Assembly (NCBI GenBank): GCA_012932295.1
Contig: JAAONU010000013.1
Span: 5,378,603-5,442,602, forward strand
Source of the DNA: Cyclina sinensis
Lineage: Eukaryota > Mollusca > Bivalvia > Venerida > Veneridae
Direction: 5' to 3'
Length of the DNA stretch: 64,000 nucleotides
Positions within the stretch are counted from its first letter, which is position 1; every line of letters begins with the position of its first letter. The notes under the pieces are model-generated. The model was not told where the DNA came from, searched no databases, and saw nothing but the letters and a program-made list of their open reading frames with translations. Position numbers and translations under genes: made by a program. Shown piece by piece: positions 11,801-26,800 of this stretch.

Positions 11801-14800
11801 TAAGTCAAAGGGAAGATCTTGTCCAAAGGGGTGCTGGGTCCAAGTATGAAGTAAATCCACTTACTAATAAAGAAGTTATGGTCAATGTTAATGTTTGGAA
11901 GGTGAAGGAAGTTATGGCTAACGTGAAAATTTTCTTTTGTTATTTTCTTTTGTTTAATAGATGGCCACTGGCCCCTTATCCTATTGTTATGGAATAAACT
12001 CTATTGTTCTCTTTTGTTCTGTTTACATTTAGATGGTCCCCTTATTTTTTTTCGGTAGTGCAGACTGACTGACAGACTGAAGAACAATTAAAAAACTATA
12101 TGCCTCCCCTAGGAAGCATAAATCAAAGCACTGAAAGTACTGATGGGGGCGAAGAATGAATACAATGAAGAGTTTCAAAAGTAACAATTCCTTTGCAAAA
12201 TGTTGGAAATTGTCTGATCGTGTTTCAGTCCTTTAACTTTAATAATACCGTCACTTTTTTTGAAACATCAGTATCGTGGAAACCTTGAAGATACAGAACT
12301 GAAACTTTGCAGACACAGTAGTTGGTAGGACGCACATGACTCTCTATCACATTTTCTAGTTATTGTCCGTTTTAGAAACTACGACTTAAATAACAGCATT
12401 TAAACGTTTCACCAGTGCAAGTGACATATTTTACCGGTACTAGGGAAACAAGATTTTTCATTTACAAAAATAGGTCTCTGAACTTAGGAACAGCATTTTG
12501 CTTTTTACATTCAGGACAATCACCAGTGCAAAGCAAAAAAAAACACAAAACTAATAATATTTTGAAAGTTACAGCCTTTAATACATGAGCTTGTTCATTT
12601 AAATCTTAAGAAGCCTTGGTGATCATCTCTGAAACTTGTAGATGTACCATGTATTTTGAAGTGTAATGGACCCATTCTTACTACGGAGGTAAAAATATTT
12701 TTTTTCATGTTAAGAAACTTAACAACACACAATGTAATTTTGCCTACATAGTCATCAGCAGGAAGAGATTTGAAAACAGACAAGAACACGAGGTCAATAT
12801 AACATTTACTCTAGAATATAAAATAAATGAGATCAGACTAGTATATACCAGTGGTTTTATGCATAGGAACAAATTAAAAAAAAGTAAGCAGAACTGTAAA
12901 AGACAACATAAGTTCCACTCACATACATTCTTCAAAGAAAGGACAAGACATTTATATCACTTTTTTAGGTACATGTAAACCTTTCTTAATGTCATTCAAC
13001 AACTGTGCATAAAGGCTACTGAGAGACTGGGGATTTGAGGCATCGCAAAATTAAATGTTAACTAAGACTACAAATGTATTTGTTTTAGGTTAATTTATTT
13101 CTGGATGATTGCTATTTAAGGAATTCAGTTCTGCTCTGAAAATTTAAACTAGTCTAGTGCACAGTAAAATGTAAATAAACCTTGTACTTATATTTCCAAA
13201 TCAAGACCTTATTCAAACAATAAACTGGCCACACTTTGCATCATATAATAGAAAAAAAAAGTTCACGACAACAAAATGAAATAAAAACAAAATTAACAGA
13301 AAAGATTTTTCTATAACTAAGTTACAGTTTTTCTAAATCTGAGCATCATTTTTTCTGTGATATACTTATTCTATCATGTTTATGCACCTTCATATACAAG
13401 AAGTTTTCATTAATTATTCATCTATTAATGCACTTGTCTTCCTATTGTATAATGTTCTTGTGATTTTGGATACTAGATTTCCAAGTTTCAACAATTTTAA
13501 CTCCTAAAACTTCACTGCCTTGCTTTTCGATCTCCAAATGAACTGATCCATGTTCTGCAAACCACAGTGGCAGGGTCATCACCAAGAGCAAAGAAGAGAA
13601 CATCTGCTGGCAATACCATGACAATGTATCTTGCAGTAATAACTCTGCATTGCTGTCTTCCATACTGACCGCAACTACATGCAGTTCCTCAAATGCAAAG
13701 CCTGTTTCACAATTCTAAAAATTATGAAAAAAAACAACAACTGGTGAACAGGCATAATTACACAACGTTAAGTCAAAATATCAAAAGATGTATTCACTGA
13801 AACTTTAATTGGAAATACATGGGCAATCAGTGATCACATGTGTCACCTGATGATAGCCAATTAAGCAGTTGCATTGAGAGGTGATTGGACAGATTGTTGG
13901 CTAAAACGAGATTTTTATTCAAGGGCCATAACTCAGCCAAAAATCATTTAACTGAAAAACCTGTTAAACAAGCCCAAGTACTTGAGGTACCGATCAATCC
14001 TGTAACATTACATTCAAATTGCTTCAGTAGTATAAGAGAAGAAGTCCAGACGAAGTTTAAAAATAAAAATCATTAAAGGGCCATTACTCTGACAAAAAAC
14101 ATTGAATTGGAAAATGCCGATGATTTGCACAACTTAACTTGTTACTGATCATTCTAGTAAAGTTTGGATGAAATTGCACCAGTACTTTCTGAGGAGTAGT
14201 CTGGACAAGTTTGTGACAGATAGACGGATGGACAGACAGACAATGGAGAAGTGATCCATGCATGTAACGGCTACTTTGTAACATGTCGCAGCTACTGTGA
14301 AGCAGGCAACACAAAAATCATTAACGGGCCAAAACACCTTTTTATAATCAAGGGCCATAACTCAGCCAAAACATTATTCCACTTAAAAACCCATTAGATA
14401 CGCGCAAGTACTTGACGTACTGACCAGTCCTGTAACATTTCATTCAAACTGCGTTAGTAGTATAAGAGAAGTTTTAAAAAATCATTAAAGGGCCATAGCT
14501 CTCACAAAAATCATTAAACTGGAAAATTCCGATGATATGCACAACTAGACTTGGTACTGATCATTCCTGTAAAGTTTGGATGAAATTGCACCTGTAGTTT
14601 CTGAAAAGTAATTTTTGTGACGGATGGACAGACTGACAACAGAGAAGTGATACCTATATGTCGTGGCTACTTTGCAGCAGGCGACACAAAAAATATATAG
14701 ATCACTGTAATGGCACATTAAGAAGGCATTGTAGTAAAATACAAGATAATTGTGGAATTAATTTAGATAGGTAATAATTATAAGTAAAAAATTCTGCATA

Positions 14801-17800
14801 GAATCGTATTCAAACTTCACAGAAATATTGTTCAAATATATTTTTATTGTAGTTATTATTTTTAGGTTTGTTTTGAATTTAATGCCCATATCATATTTAA
14901 TAATTTATCAGAGTGGGCAGTTTATTTAACCATCCTTCTTTTATGGCCAGTCTCCATAAGAAACTGCCAACTTTCTTACATTAAGGGCCATAAAGTAATA
15001 AATGTAACATAATAAGGTATCATACAATGAAACAGACCATAACATTTTGATACCACATCTGAAATTTATCAAACATACCTTAATTGATGTTTGTACAGTC
15101 GTGGACAAAGTCTAATTTTCTCACATCACCTTTGTTACTTCCACAAAATCCCAAGTGGCATCACAACATGTTGCATCCCACTAGAGTGTGATCATTGCCT
15201 TCCGAGATCCATCTTAATGTGTAACTGTTTTATTGAAACATCTGTTCCTTTGACCTTAAACATTCTCTGGTTGTCTTCCTGCAGGATGAAATAATCAGTA
15301 AAAATATCTGAACTACTCACTGGTTCAAACTTGTTCAAACATAATGACCTATATTAGGCAACCTACATGTACTACACATAACTTGCACTAAGGAAGTCTA
15401 ATTTCATTAATTTTGAGTTTTATGTACATATTAAATAAATTTTTAGCCTCATCTAGCACAGGCAGGTGGTTTATCTGTCAGACAATGATCATTTTATAAA
15501 TGTGCCAGTACTCCACTCCTGATCTCTTTGAGAATCTGCAGCCTTTATTACATATAGCTGGGCTCAAACCAACTGCCCCCTTTTTATTAGTAAAAAGGTT
15601 TTCAAGTGAGTGACTCTAACCAACTGACCTGAAGTAAAACCAAGACAAAGGTTTAATGCAAAAGATAAAAAATATTACAATAAAACATCTCTAGCATTTT
15701 TTACAGAATGTTTGTTTTTTATTATGATATCTATCAATATAAGGTTGTATGATAACTATGGAATTAGAATAAAGACATGTTAAACATGAGAAATCTTATA
15801 AATTTGTTTTGTTTAATCTTACACAACTCACCTCTATAATCATACCCTCCGTACACACAGACCCTTTGTTTAACCATAGGTCAGTGAACTCTAACATGCA
15901 GAGTAGGAGCAAGGGAGGGGTACTTCCGTAGAGACGTTATCACAGTTAACTCTGTGCTCCTCTGAGTTATCATATTATTTGTGATAAACATGTTTGTTGC
16001 TTGTGTTGCAACAAGGTAGGCTGGTTTGTCATCCCTCTTCAAAATTACCTCCCCCAAACAACAGTTTCCTCCTTTAGGCTGGTGGTTTACCTGTCAGACC
16101 ATGATTATTTAAAAAGTCACATAACTGCATAGGCCTCCATCACATGACCGTGCAGTCTATCACTTCCATTAGGGCCCTTGTAGTGAGTGGCTTGTGCAAG
16201 TGCCATAACTTGTACTGGCATCCCATACGGGCCACTTCCTTTGTTTACTATCTTTAGAATGATGCTCATCTGGAACAAGAGTAAAAATGATAAATAATAG
16301 TAATGTTCTATAATTTCAGAGTCAATTTGTTCTTTATTAATCTTTGGGGTTCAAAGGTTAGGAATATCAGGTTGTTTCAGCTGCACAGTAAGCACATACT
16401 TACTGTTACCATAATAAGGGTAAACAAAAAAAAAGCCAAATAAAACATGGTAAAAGTGGAATGAAACTTGTGATTTGGTGACCACCAACCATCTCACATA
16501 CCATCACAAGTGTTTACAGTGCTTTATCTTAAAAAGTCAGCCTTGTCAAATCATTTCTCTGTTTAGTTCCTAAATGTCTTTGACCCATTCTTGCAAAGAA
16601 AACAATAAGACATTTTGCCCAATTTCTCAATGTCACAAATTTTGAGATAACAATTGATCAACATAATTATACAAAAAACAGAAAACACGTGATAATTTCA
16701 AAGATGATTTCAATTTAAAAAGCAATAACTTATCCTATGCAGGAAAAAATGCTTCTTTTATGGTATTCAAAATAATAGTAATGAAGAATAATTACAATTT
16801 CCTTTATCTTTAATGCCTATATTAAAATAAATGAGCAGACAGAAAGGAAATGTAAACAAAAAATACTTAGAATCTAGTTTAATGTATTTAAGCTATCATT
16901 TTCATATATTTCGAGCATTAAATCTTCATCTTGCAAGTTGCTTATTTTTATTATTTGTGTTTCTCAGCATTGACTGATACACATGAAACAAAAGAATGAC
17001 AATCTTCCTTAAATTGGGTTAAGACACAGTGTTTTGTATGTTAATTTGTTATTTGTTTGCAGATATGAAAACTAATTTTATGCAACTTCAGAGAAATAAG
17101 TAGTTAATAACTATGCTATCAGTCATATGGACAACTGGTACGATAAAAAACCCAAAATGCAGACAGAGTTCTTTGTAGTTTTTTTTGTTCAATGAACACA
17201 TACTACTTTTGAGCACAGGGACATGGCTCACTGGCCAAACAGTATGTTTGGTCAATGTGCTGTTGTGTCACTGTGCTTTTGAGGGAAGCAAAATTCAAAA
17301 CTCACAAGGCGCAACTGACTGAGTTGCAGTTCTCTTCATTCTTTTTCTACATTAAGAAAATAAAGTTGTTCCCTCTTCTGTTTTTTATTTCAGAATATGC
17401 AACTTAACCAACGTAATTGGGCCCACAGTCACTTGAAGATGGGAACTAGTTCCCATCTCTGTCTCCCGCTGTCATTATTTCTCGAAAGAATATGTGGCGA
17501 CAAGTTAATTTTGAGTGTTCTTATTGAATTTTAAGCTTATTCTTTCACTTAGACAAATATTGATGTGTAGAATACACTTGTAATTATCACTTAATTGATA
17601 GGCACAACCAACATTTTACAGACCTTTGTTATTATTGAGAAAACCAAGGAAAAACTATTGACAGTTCTGATACTTTCACTTTCACTTTAACTAGGCTACA
17701 ATCGGGGATTCCATCATAATGCAGAACTTCACTTCAACTCAATGAACAGTCTAGCGGATAATTCAATGACTAGTTCAAACGTTTTTATGCAGAAAAGGCA

Positions 17801-20800
17801 CAAAGCTCATGAAATTTCTCCTCCTTTTCTTACAACATAACTTCCGGAATTCCCATTGTCTAAATTTCGGCGTTTCGATTGGCTGATCTATAAATACTTA
17901 AAATCATGTAAATGTTTTTTGCAAAAATGATGCAATATGTCAAAACAGTCATGTCGACAATATACATTCAGAACCATGTTTATGGCTCGATATCTCCGTA
18001 TCTTAAATTTGCAACTGCCAAGATCTTGTTTTGTCTCTGTTATAAAATGTAATTCGCCGAACGATTAAGTTTGAAGCCTACAAAGAAGGTTGACCTACTT
18101 TCTAGTACCGATGCGTGACATTCAGAATAAGCGCTCAAAGACAAAATTGTTTTCATTTCCTTAAACATATCTGAAAATAATAATTTGCTTAAAATAAATT
18201 TAAAAAGACTACTTACAATGCTGTTTTATTTTATTAATTATATCCTCCATCACAATTCGGCTGCACGATCCAAAATGACCGTAAGCTAAGAAATATGATC
18301 CGACATTGCGAAATCAATGCGCGTAATCACTTTGTTTCAGTAAAAAGTGTTCGGTTTTTGGTCTCATTTGAAAATAAAAATAAACACATAATAAAGAACC
18401 TTTATCAAAGCTGAACAAAAAGTCCATCATTGATTAACAATTTTCAATTCATTTATGAAAAAATGATCGAACTATTTCGAAGCGTAGGATTACTACTTCT
18501 CTGAAATCTAATGTGAAATGTCTCGATTTTCCTGAAAATTTGGCAAGCATAGTTATACCTTTGGAGGGCGAAAGTATTCGCCCCCCAAAAATTAAACTGA
18601 ATGGATTTCACTGAACTCATACATGTGTGTAAAGTGATAGAAATAATCATGATGGAATGCTGCATGATTGCTAGAGTTAAATATCTACTGATACAGTGAA
18701 CAACAAACACAAGCTGTTGAGCTGATTTTCAGGTTAAATACTCTTTGCCTAAGAACTGGTTACAGTGACATTCACTCAGATATAGAAATTTTGTTTTGTA
18801 CTTTTTTTTTTTCAAGATATCAAAGCAGCTAAATTTCATCGAGAGGTATCTGAAATTGGCTGTTTGCCATTTGTCATTTTGGAAGCATCAAATCCTGTTG
18901 CATTAATAGTCCATTTTAACTGATTCAAACCTTGACTTGGTGTCAAAAACAATGCTTTTGTGAAGAAATCACAGTCTTTAAAGTAAAGCCAAAATACAGT
19001 TCCGGGAAATAAACAAGCAATGCCTCATAGACACACATGCCCCTGAAACATGGCAATGGTCAAAGTCACAGTAGCTTAAAACTTGATGTTACCTTAATCA
19101 TTTGTGACAAAATTTTTTGCAGTCTGTGAACTGAACAAAGTATCCCATAACTCCATAAGATCATATATGCCCTTTACTTATTTGCATGGCTGGTAAAATT
19201 AATAAATTTACAAAACTGATGTGTTTCAAAAGATAATAATTTAGTGTTTTGTACCCATAGGTCACCACATGTCTTTCAAATATAAAAGTTTTTAATTATA
19301 ACATTGTAGAATTTGCGTACAGAAGCAATATTAAGTAAAAATTAAACAAAGGGCAATAACTACACCAAAATTAATAAGACTGCAAAAGGTTGCAAAACGA
19401 TGCTGTGGCACTTGATAAGGATCATCTGTGAAAGATAGGTGAAAATTGAAATGACAAATGTAGGAAGAGTTGTGCACAGAAACAATCTTAAGTAAAATTT
19501 AACTAAGGGCAATAACTGTGCAAAAAAAAAATCAAATTGCAAAAGCCGGAGTATATCCACTGCATAACCTGATAATGATTATTCTGTGAAAGTCTGGTGA
19601 ATATCACTTGGGAAATGTTAGAGAGTTTTGCACAAAAGAAATATTAAATTAAATAAAACAAAGGACAATAACTCCATCAGAAATTATCAAATCACAAAAA
19701 CAGAGTATAAAAATAGAGTATATGCACTGCCACACTTGATAACGATAACTGTGTATAAGTCTGGTGAAAATCAAATGAGAATTGTAGGAGGAGTTGCACA
19801 CAGAAGATGTGATGGATGGAATATCAGACTGATAGTGTGACTACTTTATAGTACCCTTCAGGAGCATTAAAATCCTGAATCATTAAAATCTATAAAAAGA
19901 ACTATCAAACAACAGAACTAGTTGTATGGGAACATTCTTTAATGAAATGGGAGGCACGTTTGCATGCTTCAAATTTCACATTTAAAGTTGCACTCTTATG
20001 GTTTCAGCTTGACTCAGTGAGTCAACAAGTTACAGGCACAGATGGCTACTGGTCTTGAAAAGTTAATTTATATCCCTGTGTATAATCAAATTCATAAAAA
20101 ATCTAGTTTGGATCACAATAAAACACACTGAACAGCTACATACCTTAGTAAACTTCTGTGCTGTGAGTGAGAAACTCTCAATGAAAACCTGACTAATGAT
20201 ATCTAGATTGTCATCCATATACTCTGGTATAGTAACATCATACAACAGGTTGGGCATCTTCATCAGGCTCGCCCAAACACGGATTGCATAGCTGAAGTTG
20301 TGTTTTTAAGAGAATATAAATATATGGCTTTGTGAAAAACATTACCGATCTTACTAATAAGTTAATACTTAAAAACATTATAGCCGAGTTCCTATATGAA
20401 ATTCATGCATATAATGAATAAACTATCTTTTCATTCTGAACTTATCGCATGGTAAAGAACATATCCATTATGATACACTGATAACAGTAAAACCTTTATT
20501 TGGTTTTAAGTTCATATATTGTTCTGATGTACTGGAAGCATAACAAAATGAGAAATATTTGAGCAAGATAAAATATTACAAATTCTTTTTCTTACCTGTG
20601 ACTTTTCCAAGCATGAACTGTATCAGCATCTACTCTATACCTGTCACCTAGTTCATCCAGAAAATCAAAGAGGACTTTGGTGGGGGCAGGACAACTGTCC
20701 TGATCCAGAATGATGTCAAACAATGGTCTCATATACTCCATAAGGGATTGCTGGAACAAACAGAGGTAAGATTTCCTTAATTTGCATAACATTACCTTGT

Positions 20801-23800
20801 GTTTGGTTTGATAAAACTTAATTTCAAACTTGAGATCTCAATAGTTCATTCTCACTCCCTTTCGCATGTGACCTTGTTTTTGACCTCAAAGTTGATCTCA
20901 ATTGAGAAAAAAGACAGAAGTTTCATTTTACCCCACATGACCTAGTATTGATCTCATCTGAACTATTTTCAAAACAAACCTTGTAAGATGACAATGCCCC
21001 CAAAGTGGTGTTTTGACTTTGGGCTGAGGACCAGTCATTCAAGGGTCAAGGTCAAATAAATATACAGTGGGAAGGTCTTGTCCACAGGGGTGTTGTGTCC
21101 AAGTATGAAGTAAATCCACTTACTAATAAGGAAGTTATGGTCAATATTAAAGTTTTTAGACAATTGGATCTTCACGGTGAAGGTCATCCAGGGGTCAAGG
21201 TCAAATAAATATAGGTCAGTGGGAAGGTCTTGTCCAAAGGGATGTGTCCAAGTATGAAGTAAATCCACCTACTAATTAGGAAGTTATGGTCAATGTTAAG
21301 GTTTTTGGACAATTGGATCTTCAAGGTGAAGGTCATTCAGGGGTCAAGGTCAATTAAATATAGGTCAGTGGGAAGGTCATGTCCAAAGAGATGTTGTGTC
21401 CAAATATGAAGTAAATCCACTAACTAATAAGGAAGTTATGGCCAATGTTAACTTTTTTGGACGGATGGACAATTCAAAAACTATATGTCTATCCCTATAT
21501 TCGGGGGCATAAAATATAAAAGCAAACTGCAAACCATGCCAAAAATTAACAGTTTCTTTAAGAGTATAGAAATTTTGGAAAAATTATCAACACTTATAAT
21601 ACCTGTTAAAGCAAAAATGCTAAAGACAGTTTAATACCAGGAAGAAAGATCAACCTAATCTCTTATTTTCAATGTTAAATTGCAACTCAATGACTTAGAG
21701 TGTATACCATCACTGACTATTTCCTTTTATGACATTTGGTCATTTTTGTGCATTACAGTATACTCATAAACATGCATGTAAGTGAGCACAAATTTTATTT
21801 ACTATATCCTTTGGAAGAATTCAGCAGTAGAAAACCACTTTCCCTGTATGCCAACTACTGTCATGTAAAATATAAATGCAGTGTTGAATACACTTGATAT
21901 TTTTCTTCTAATATCCAGTTGTAAAATATGTATGAACAATCAGAATTTGATCTATAGTTCCTATAATGCCTATATTGTCAAATAAAAAGTTGTTTCTGTC
22001 ATAATAAAAAGTAGTTTCCATACATGCCGTTTAGGGTTGGATCATTAACGGGAGATTTGTGGAAAATCACCGGGTTTTTGGACATCACAACGGGGTAAAA
22101 ACGGAAACCAAAAAAAAAAAAAAAAAACAAAAAAAAAACAAAAAAAAAAAAAAAACAACAAAAAAAAAAAAAAAAAAAAAAAAAAAACGTTCGCTCGTAT
22201 GAGGACGAGTATAATTATCTGATCGCTTGTCCTGCAATACGCTGTCAAAACGAAACCGGAAGCGTGAGTAAGGGGGAGCACTGCACTGCGCCTTTTTTAC
22301 TGCACAGTACCGTTGATCTTTTTTCTCCTAGGTCTCCAGGACTGGTGATGATGCAGGACGAGTAGAAATTTTGATCACTCGTCGTCGTCACTGAATGAAA
22401 AATTTGTTCCCTGGATTGATACGCATAAAAGACTTGCGAATACAAAATAATTGCCTACCGCCTTCTGTTTTATTTACACATTGATGCAGTGTGTAACTGC
22501 ACAAAAATAAAAAAAAATACACTTTTAAATGGTGTATTTCGAAAATAACTAGCTTTGTTACTCAATTTCCAAACATCAAACAGTATGGAGCATAAAAACG
22601 CACCGCTAATTCAGCTCAAAAGTAACTGTGTAAAGGTTGTTTATCTTTCAACAGACTTCAAAGGAGCCGACTTCTACGAACACGTGGGCTGACGTAGTGC
22701 TAGCTGCAAACATTAGGCTAAAGGATTTCATTTATTAATTCCAAGGCACCGACAGAAGCTATCAATTATCGAACTGGTTTTTCACGGTCATTTGGTCTTT
22801 GACAAGTTTATTAGGGTGTCATTGCAACGGATTAGCGAGGTGTGATATACACAGACGGTCCGGGACTTATGTTGTGGATTCGTTTTTGGCAGATTTTTAA
22901 ACTGTCTGGATTCAACGAATATTATGGATTTTTATCTTTCAAGGCAAAATGTTGATTTATCGGGAGATTTGGGTGCTTCGCCGGGGCAAGGGTCTAAATA
23001 TCGGGAGAACCCAGCGAGTAACGGGAGAACGGCATGTATGGTAGTTTCTGTCATTTTGCATTCAAATGTGGAACTATTTTTAGCTTGTGGAATCATACTA
23101 GGTAAACCGCCTACAGCAGCAACTGATGGATAATGGATAATCTGAGTTGGTGAAAAACATAACATAATATTTTGCTTAGTGCCAACAAATTGTTGGGGAA
23201 ACCTCTGCCATTAAAAAATGTAGAGAACCTGATTTAGTTGTATCCTCTATGCAAGTTTCCTGATCTGAATAAAAGATGCCAAACCTTTGGGCCTTAATCA
23301 TACATGCCAAGTCTCACACCATGAGGCAAAAACTCACGTATTTTTAACCCTTCTAACGGCCTCATCGAAAGACCTTAAAAACTTATGTATTTTTTTAATT
23401 TTCCGAAAAAAAAATTAAACATCGAAAGTTCAGTGTCTCGGACGGTCCAAGGATTGCTGATTAGGAATGGCAGTGTCATGTTGTGTATTTCGTCTGTTTC
23501 GAATCTTCCCTGGTCTTCCCTGGGGCAACGGATTAAGTTCATTCATTGCGATAAGAACACAGATTAGAATGCAATTATCTATTTATTTATTAAAACTGAT
23601 TGGTTTACTTGATAATCTCTGTGTCTACACGGTGGAAGTATTATAGTTTTCGGCTATTGACAGGTGTGTATCGGCATTTCTTTAAAGCTGTAAAAGGTGT
23701 TAATTGTTTGGGTTCCGGGGTTAATTGGCATTTAATTGATGTTTATTTCAGATTTATTAAAATGAAGGTTTTCCCTGCCCCCACAGTGTCATTCTATTCT

Positions 23801-26800
23801 ATACTTTTCTCTTGCCTTGAACACTGAACATTCTTTATTAACTTGTTTGTTACTTGATGAAAGATAAAGAAGTGATTGTTTTTAGTTTGACCCTTCACAA
23901 ACATACTACACATTCTAAGTCAGCATGGTGGAATGTGTCTGTTCAGAGACATGCTCTTCCATATAATGACACGAAAACAATCTTGAAAGTGATGTATTTC
24001 TGTTATCTCTTGTATTGAAACACTTAATTAAATATAAAGAAGAGAATATGTTGTTACTTTGTTTGATTTAAAATGGTTATTATAATGTTTTCTATGATAA
24101 AATGAATAAAGCATCCTGTTCCGATGCAATTTAAAAAATCTCCCTTATTTTTACCCCAATCTCCCTTAAAAAATTCCCAGTCTCACTGACTGCAGCTCGA
24201 AATACCTGGCATGTATGCTTAACTGGTAAAAATTATGGAAGATGACCTACACCACAAAAGGCTGGACCATTCAGAGCGTATCTGTATTTATGGAAATGTA
24301 TAAAAGTAAAGTAGAGTAAAGTGCTTGTTTATTATAATGTCACCCCTACTGAAAGGGCCAGCCTCCCGGGCTTATGAGACACCTCTATTAGTGTACACAT
24401 TTACTCCCCGATTCCTTATCCTATGTGCCAGGCACCAGGCTGACAGGCAATCGGTAACCATTCTTTAACTAGCCGGCGGCTCATCAACAGGCCGCATAGG
24501 AACAAGCCCCTGGTGGGACTCGAACCTTCAACTTCCCTCTCCGTAAGGGGATGCCTTAACCACTAGGCCATGGAGACGGTATATTACCTGAGGAATATGT
24601 TGTGCAAAGGGAGCAAACTTACCTTTGTAGTGAAGAGCCTGTTGAGATATAATTCTGCTATGGCTGACCTCCCTTGTTTGGAACTCTCGTCTCCCTTTTT
24701 CACCTTGAAGTAATAAATACAAATGATATAGATTAAAATATTACTTAAAACATGATGTTTAACAACATCATGTGAAACAAAAAATATTCTCGTACAAACA
24801 GGTATCCATAGGAAATATGCTTATTTTGGGGGGGAAAAAACAAACACATTTCATGTCTTTAGCTTGATTTCAAAAACAAAGCACAAATCTTTATACAGTT
24901 TGTCTTCAGTTACCATATTATGCTGGTATATGAAAATGTCTCTTCAAGTAAAATTCTGTTTGCATATCCTTAGCAGATACCACACCTATGTTACTTACCA
25001 GGTGCCAGTGCTGTACATCATTCGGACTTTCCACATCAGGTGGAGTAAGTGGTGTCAGTGGTTCTGAAGAGTCCATACTGCCATCAAAAACACCATCCAT
25101 ATCAACTTGAGCAAGATTTACTGCAATTTTGTAACACAGAAATTATCTCTCCTTGCTAAAACAGAACTTTTTTTTTTATTAAGCTATGTGTGATATTGTG
25201 ACTCCAGCTATTTTCTTTTTACAATATGTCTCCAGTTCAACTAGATAAAACATTTGTATAAAGTCAAGGTTGATCTGTGACCCCGTGACCTCTAAGTGGG
25301 TAGAGCTGATCAAGGTACATGCACTTGTGACGTTTGGAGTTTGTAGGTGGAAGGACTTCTATGTTATGGTCCAGGTTAAAGTTTTCTGACAAACAAACAG
25401 ACCCCCTAAAAAATGCTGCCTCTGGGGGGATAAAAATCTATTTTTAACCTTGATGAATGTGACTTTGACCTTAAGGTTCATGGAAGGTGCCAACAAACCA
25501 AATATTTAACTTATCAGTGAATAAATAAAGGATTAAGGGAAGAGATCTATGCAAGGTACATACATACAAAATATCTAAGATAAAAGTCGACAAATGAAGA
25601 AAGGCCCTATGAGGTAAAGTAAAGAAATCTTTATTCAGCATCCATGTGAATGGTCAAGGTTCATAAATGGGGTCTACGGGTATATACCAAATATCTAAAA
25701 TTTAAATCAATAAATAAAGGCTCTGTGACAAAAGGTAGAAAAATCTATTTTTAGCCTCATTGATACTGACACTGACCCAAGTGATCTCAAACCCAACCAA
25801 AGGGTTGAGGTCCTTGCAAGTTAGGTACATATTAGATATCTAAGTTATTGGTAGATAAATGAAGACTCTTTGGGTAAAGTACTAACAATCTATTTTAAGC
25901 TCCAGTGACCTAAAAACCCCAAAGAATGGCAGAGATTCATGCAAGGTGCCTTCATACTAAATATCTAAGATATCTGGCAAAAAAATAACAGCTTTATGAC
26001 AAAAAGTTGAAAAGTCTGTTTTCAGCCTTGGTGACCCAAGTAGCTGGGCGAATTTTGACCCAAGGGCCAAGATTTGAACAAATCTGGTGGAGGTCTATTA
26101 GGCCATGCTAGACATCAAATAACTTAGCACTAGGCCTTGTGGTTACTTATAAGAAGAATTTTAAAGTTTTTTATTATGCAAGATTTTTAAACAAAAATCA
26201 AGTTACCCCTTTCAGTTTTGAATGCAGGAGAAGAATTTTAACAATCTTGATACAGGACCTTTAGATGATGCTTTGTACAAAATATCTAAGCCCTAGTCCT
26301 TGTGGTTTCATAGAAGAAGATTTTTCTAAGTTTTCACTATAAAAGCCTTTTATTTAATCAAGTGATCCCCGGGTTGAGCCATTAATGACCCCAAGGGCAT
26401 AATCTCAACAATCTTTGTAGAGGACCTCTAGGTGAACCTGTATGTCAAATATCAATCTTTAGGCATAGTTGTTTCAAAATTTTTAAGTTTTAGACCCTAG
26501 AGGTCTACTAGACAATGCACCATACCATATATCTTAGCCCGAGGCCTTGTGGTTTCAGCCAAGAAGATTTTTGTAAGTTTCCCCCATATAAGCCAATGTA
26601 AATCATATTGCAACTGGGGTTGGGCCAATTAAGATCCTAGGGCCATGATTTGAAAAAACTTGGTAGAGGACCACTAGACAATGCTACATACTAAATACCT
26701 TAGCCCTAGTCCTTGTGGTTTCAGAGAAGAAGACTTTTAAAGCTTTCATTTTTTAAATCTTTTTTTAGCTCCTGTGGCCAAGATCTGCCATGGATTGGAA

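Noticed and set aside
13442..13663. An additional plexin exon
   Set aside because: Plexin exons 14 and 15 join in phase with a continuous family match (FTK|DTPSQKL), leaving no room for it.
22045..22281. Frame encoding a long poly-Phe stretch
   Set aside because: It is a translation of the poly(A) tract inside the hAT-like element.
24500..24578. Possible tRNA-Leu/Ser gene on the minus strand
   Set aside because: The B box is near perfect, but the unit continues into a GC-rich body and an ACTTT-rich tail, typical of a SINE.
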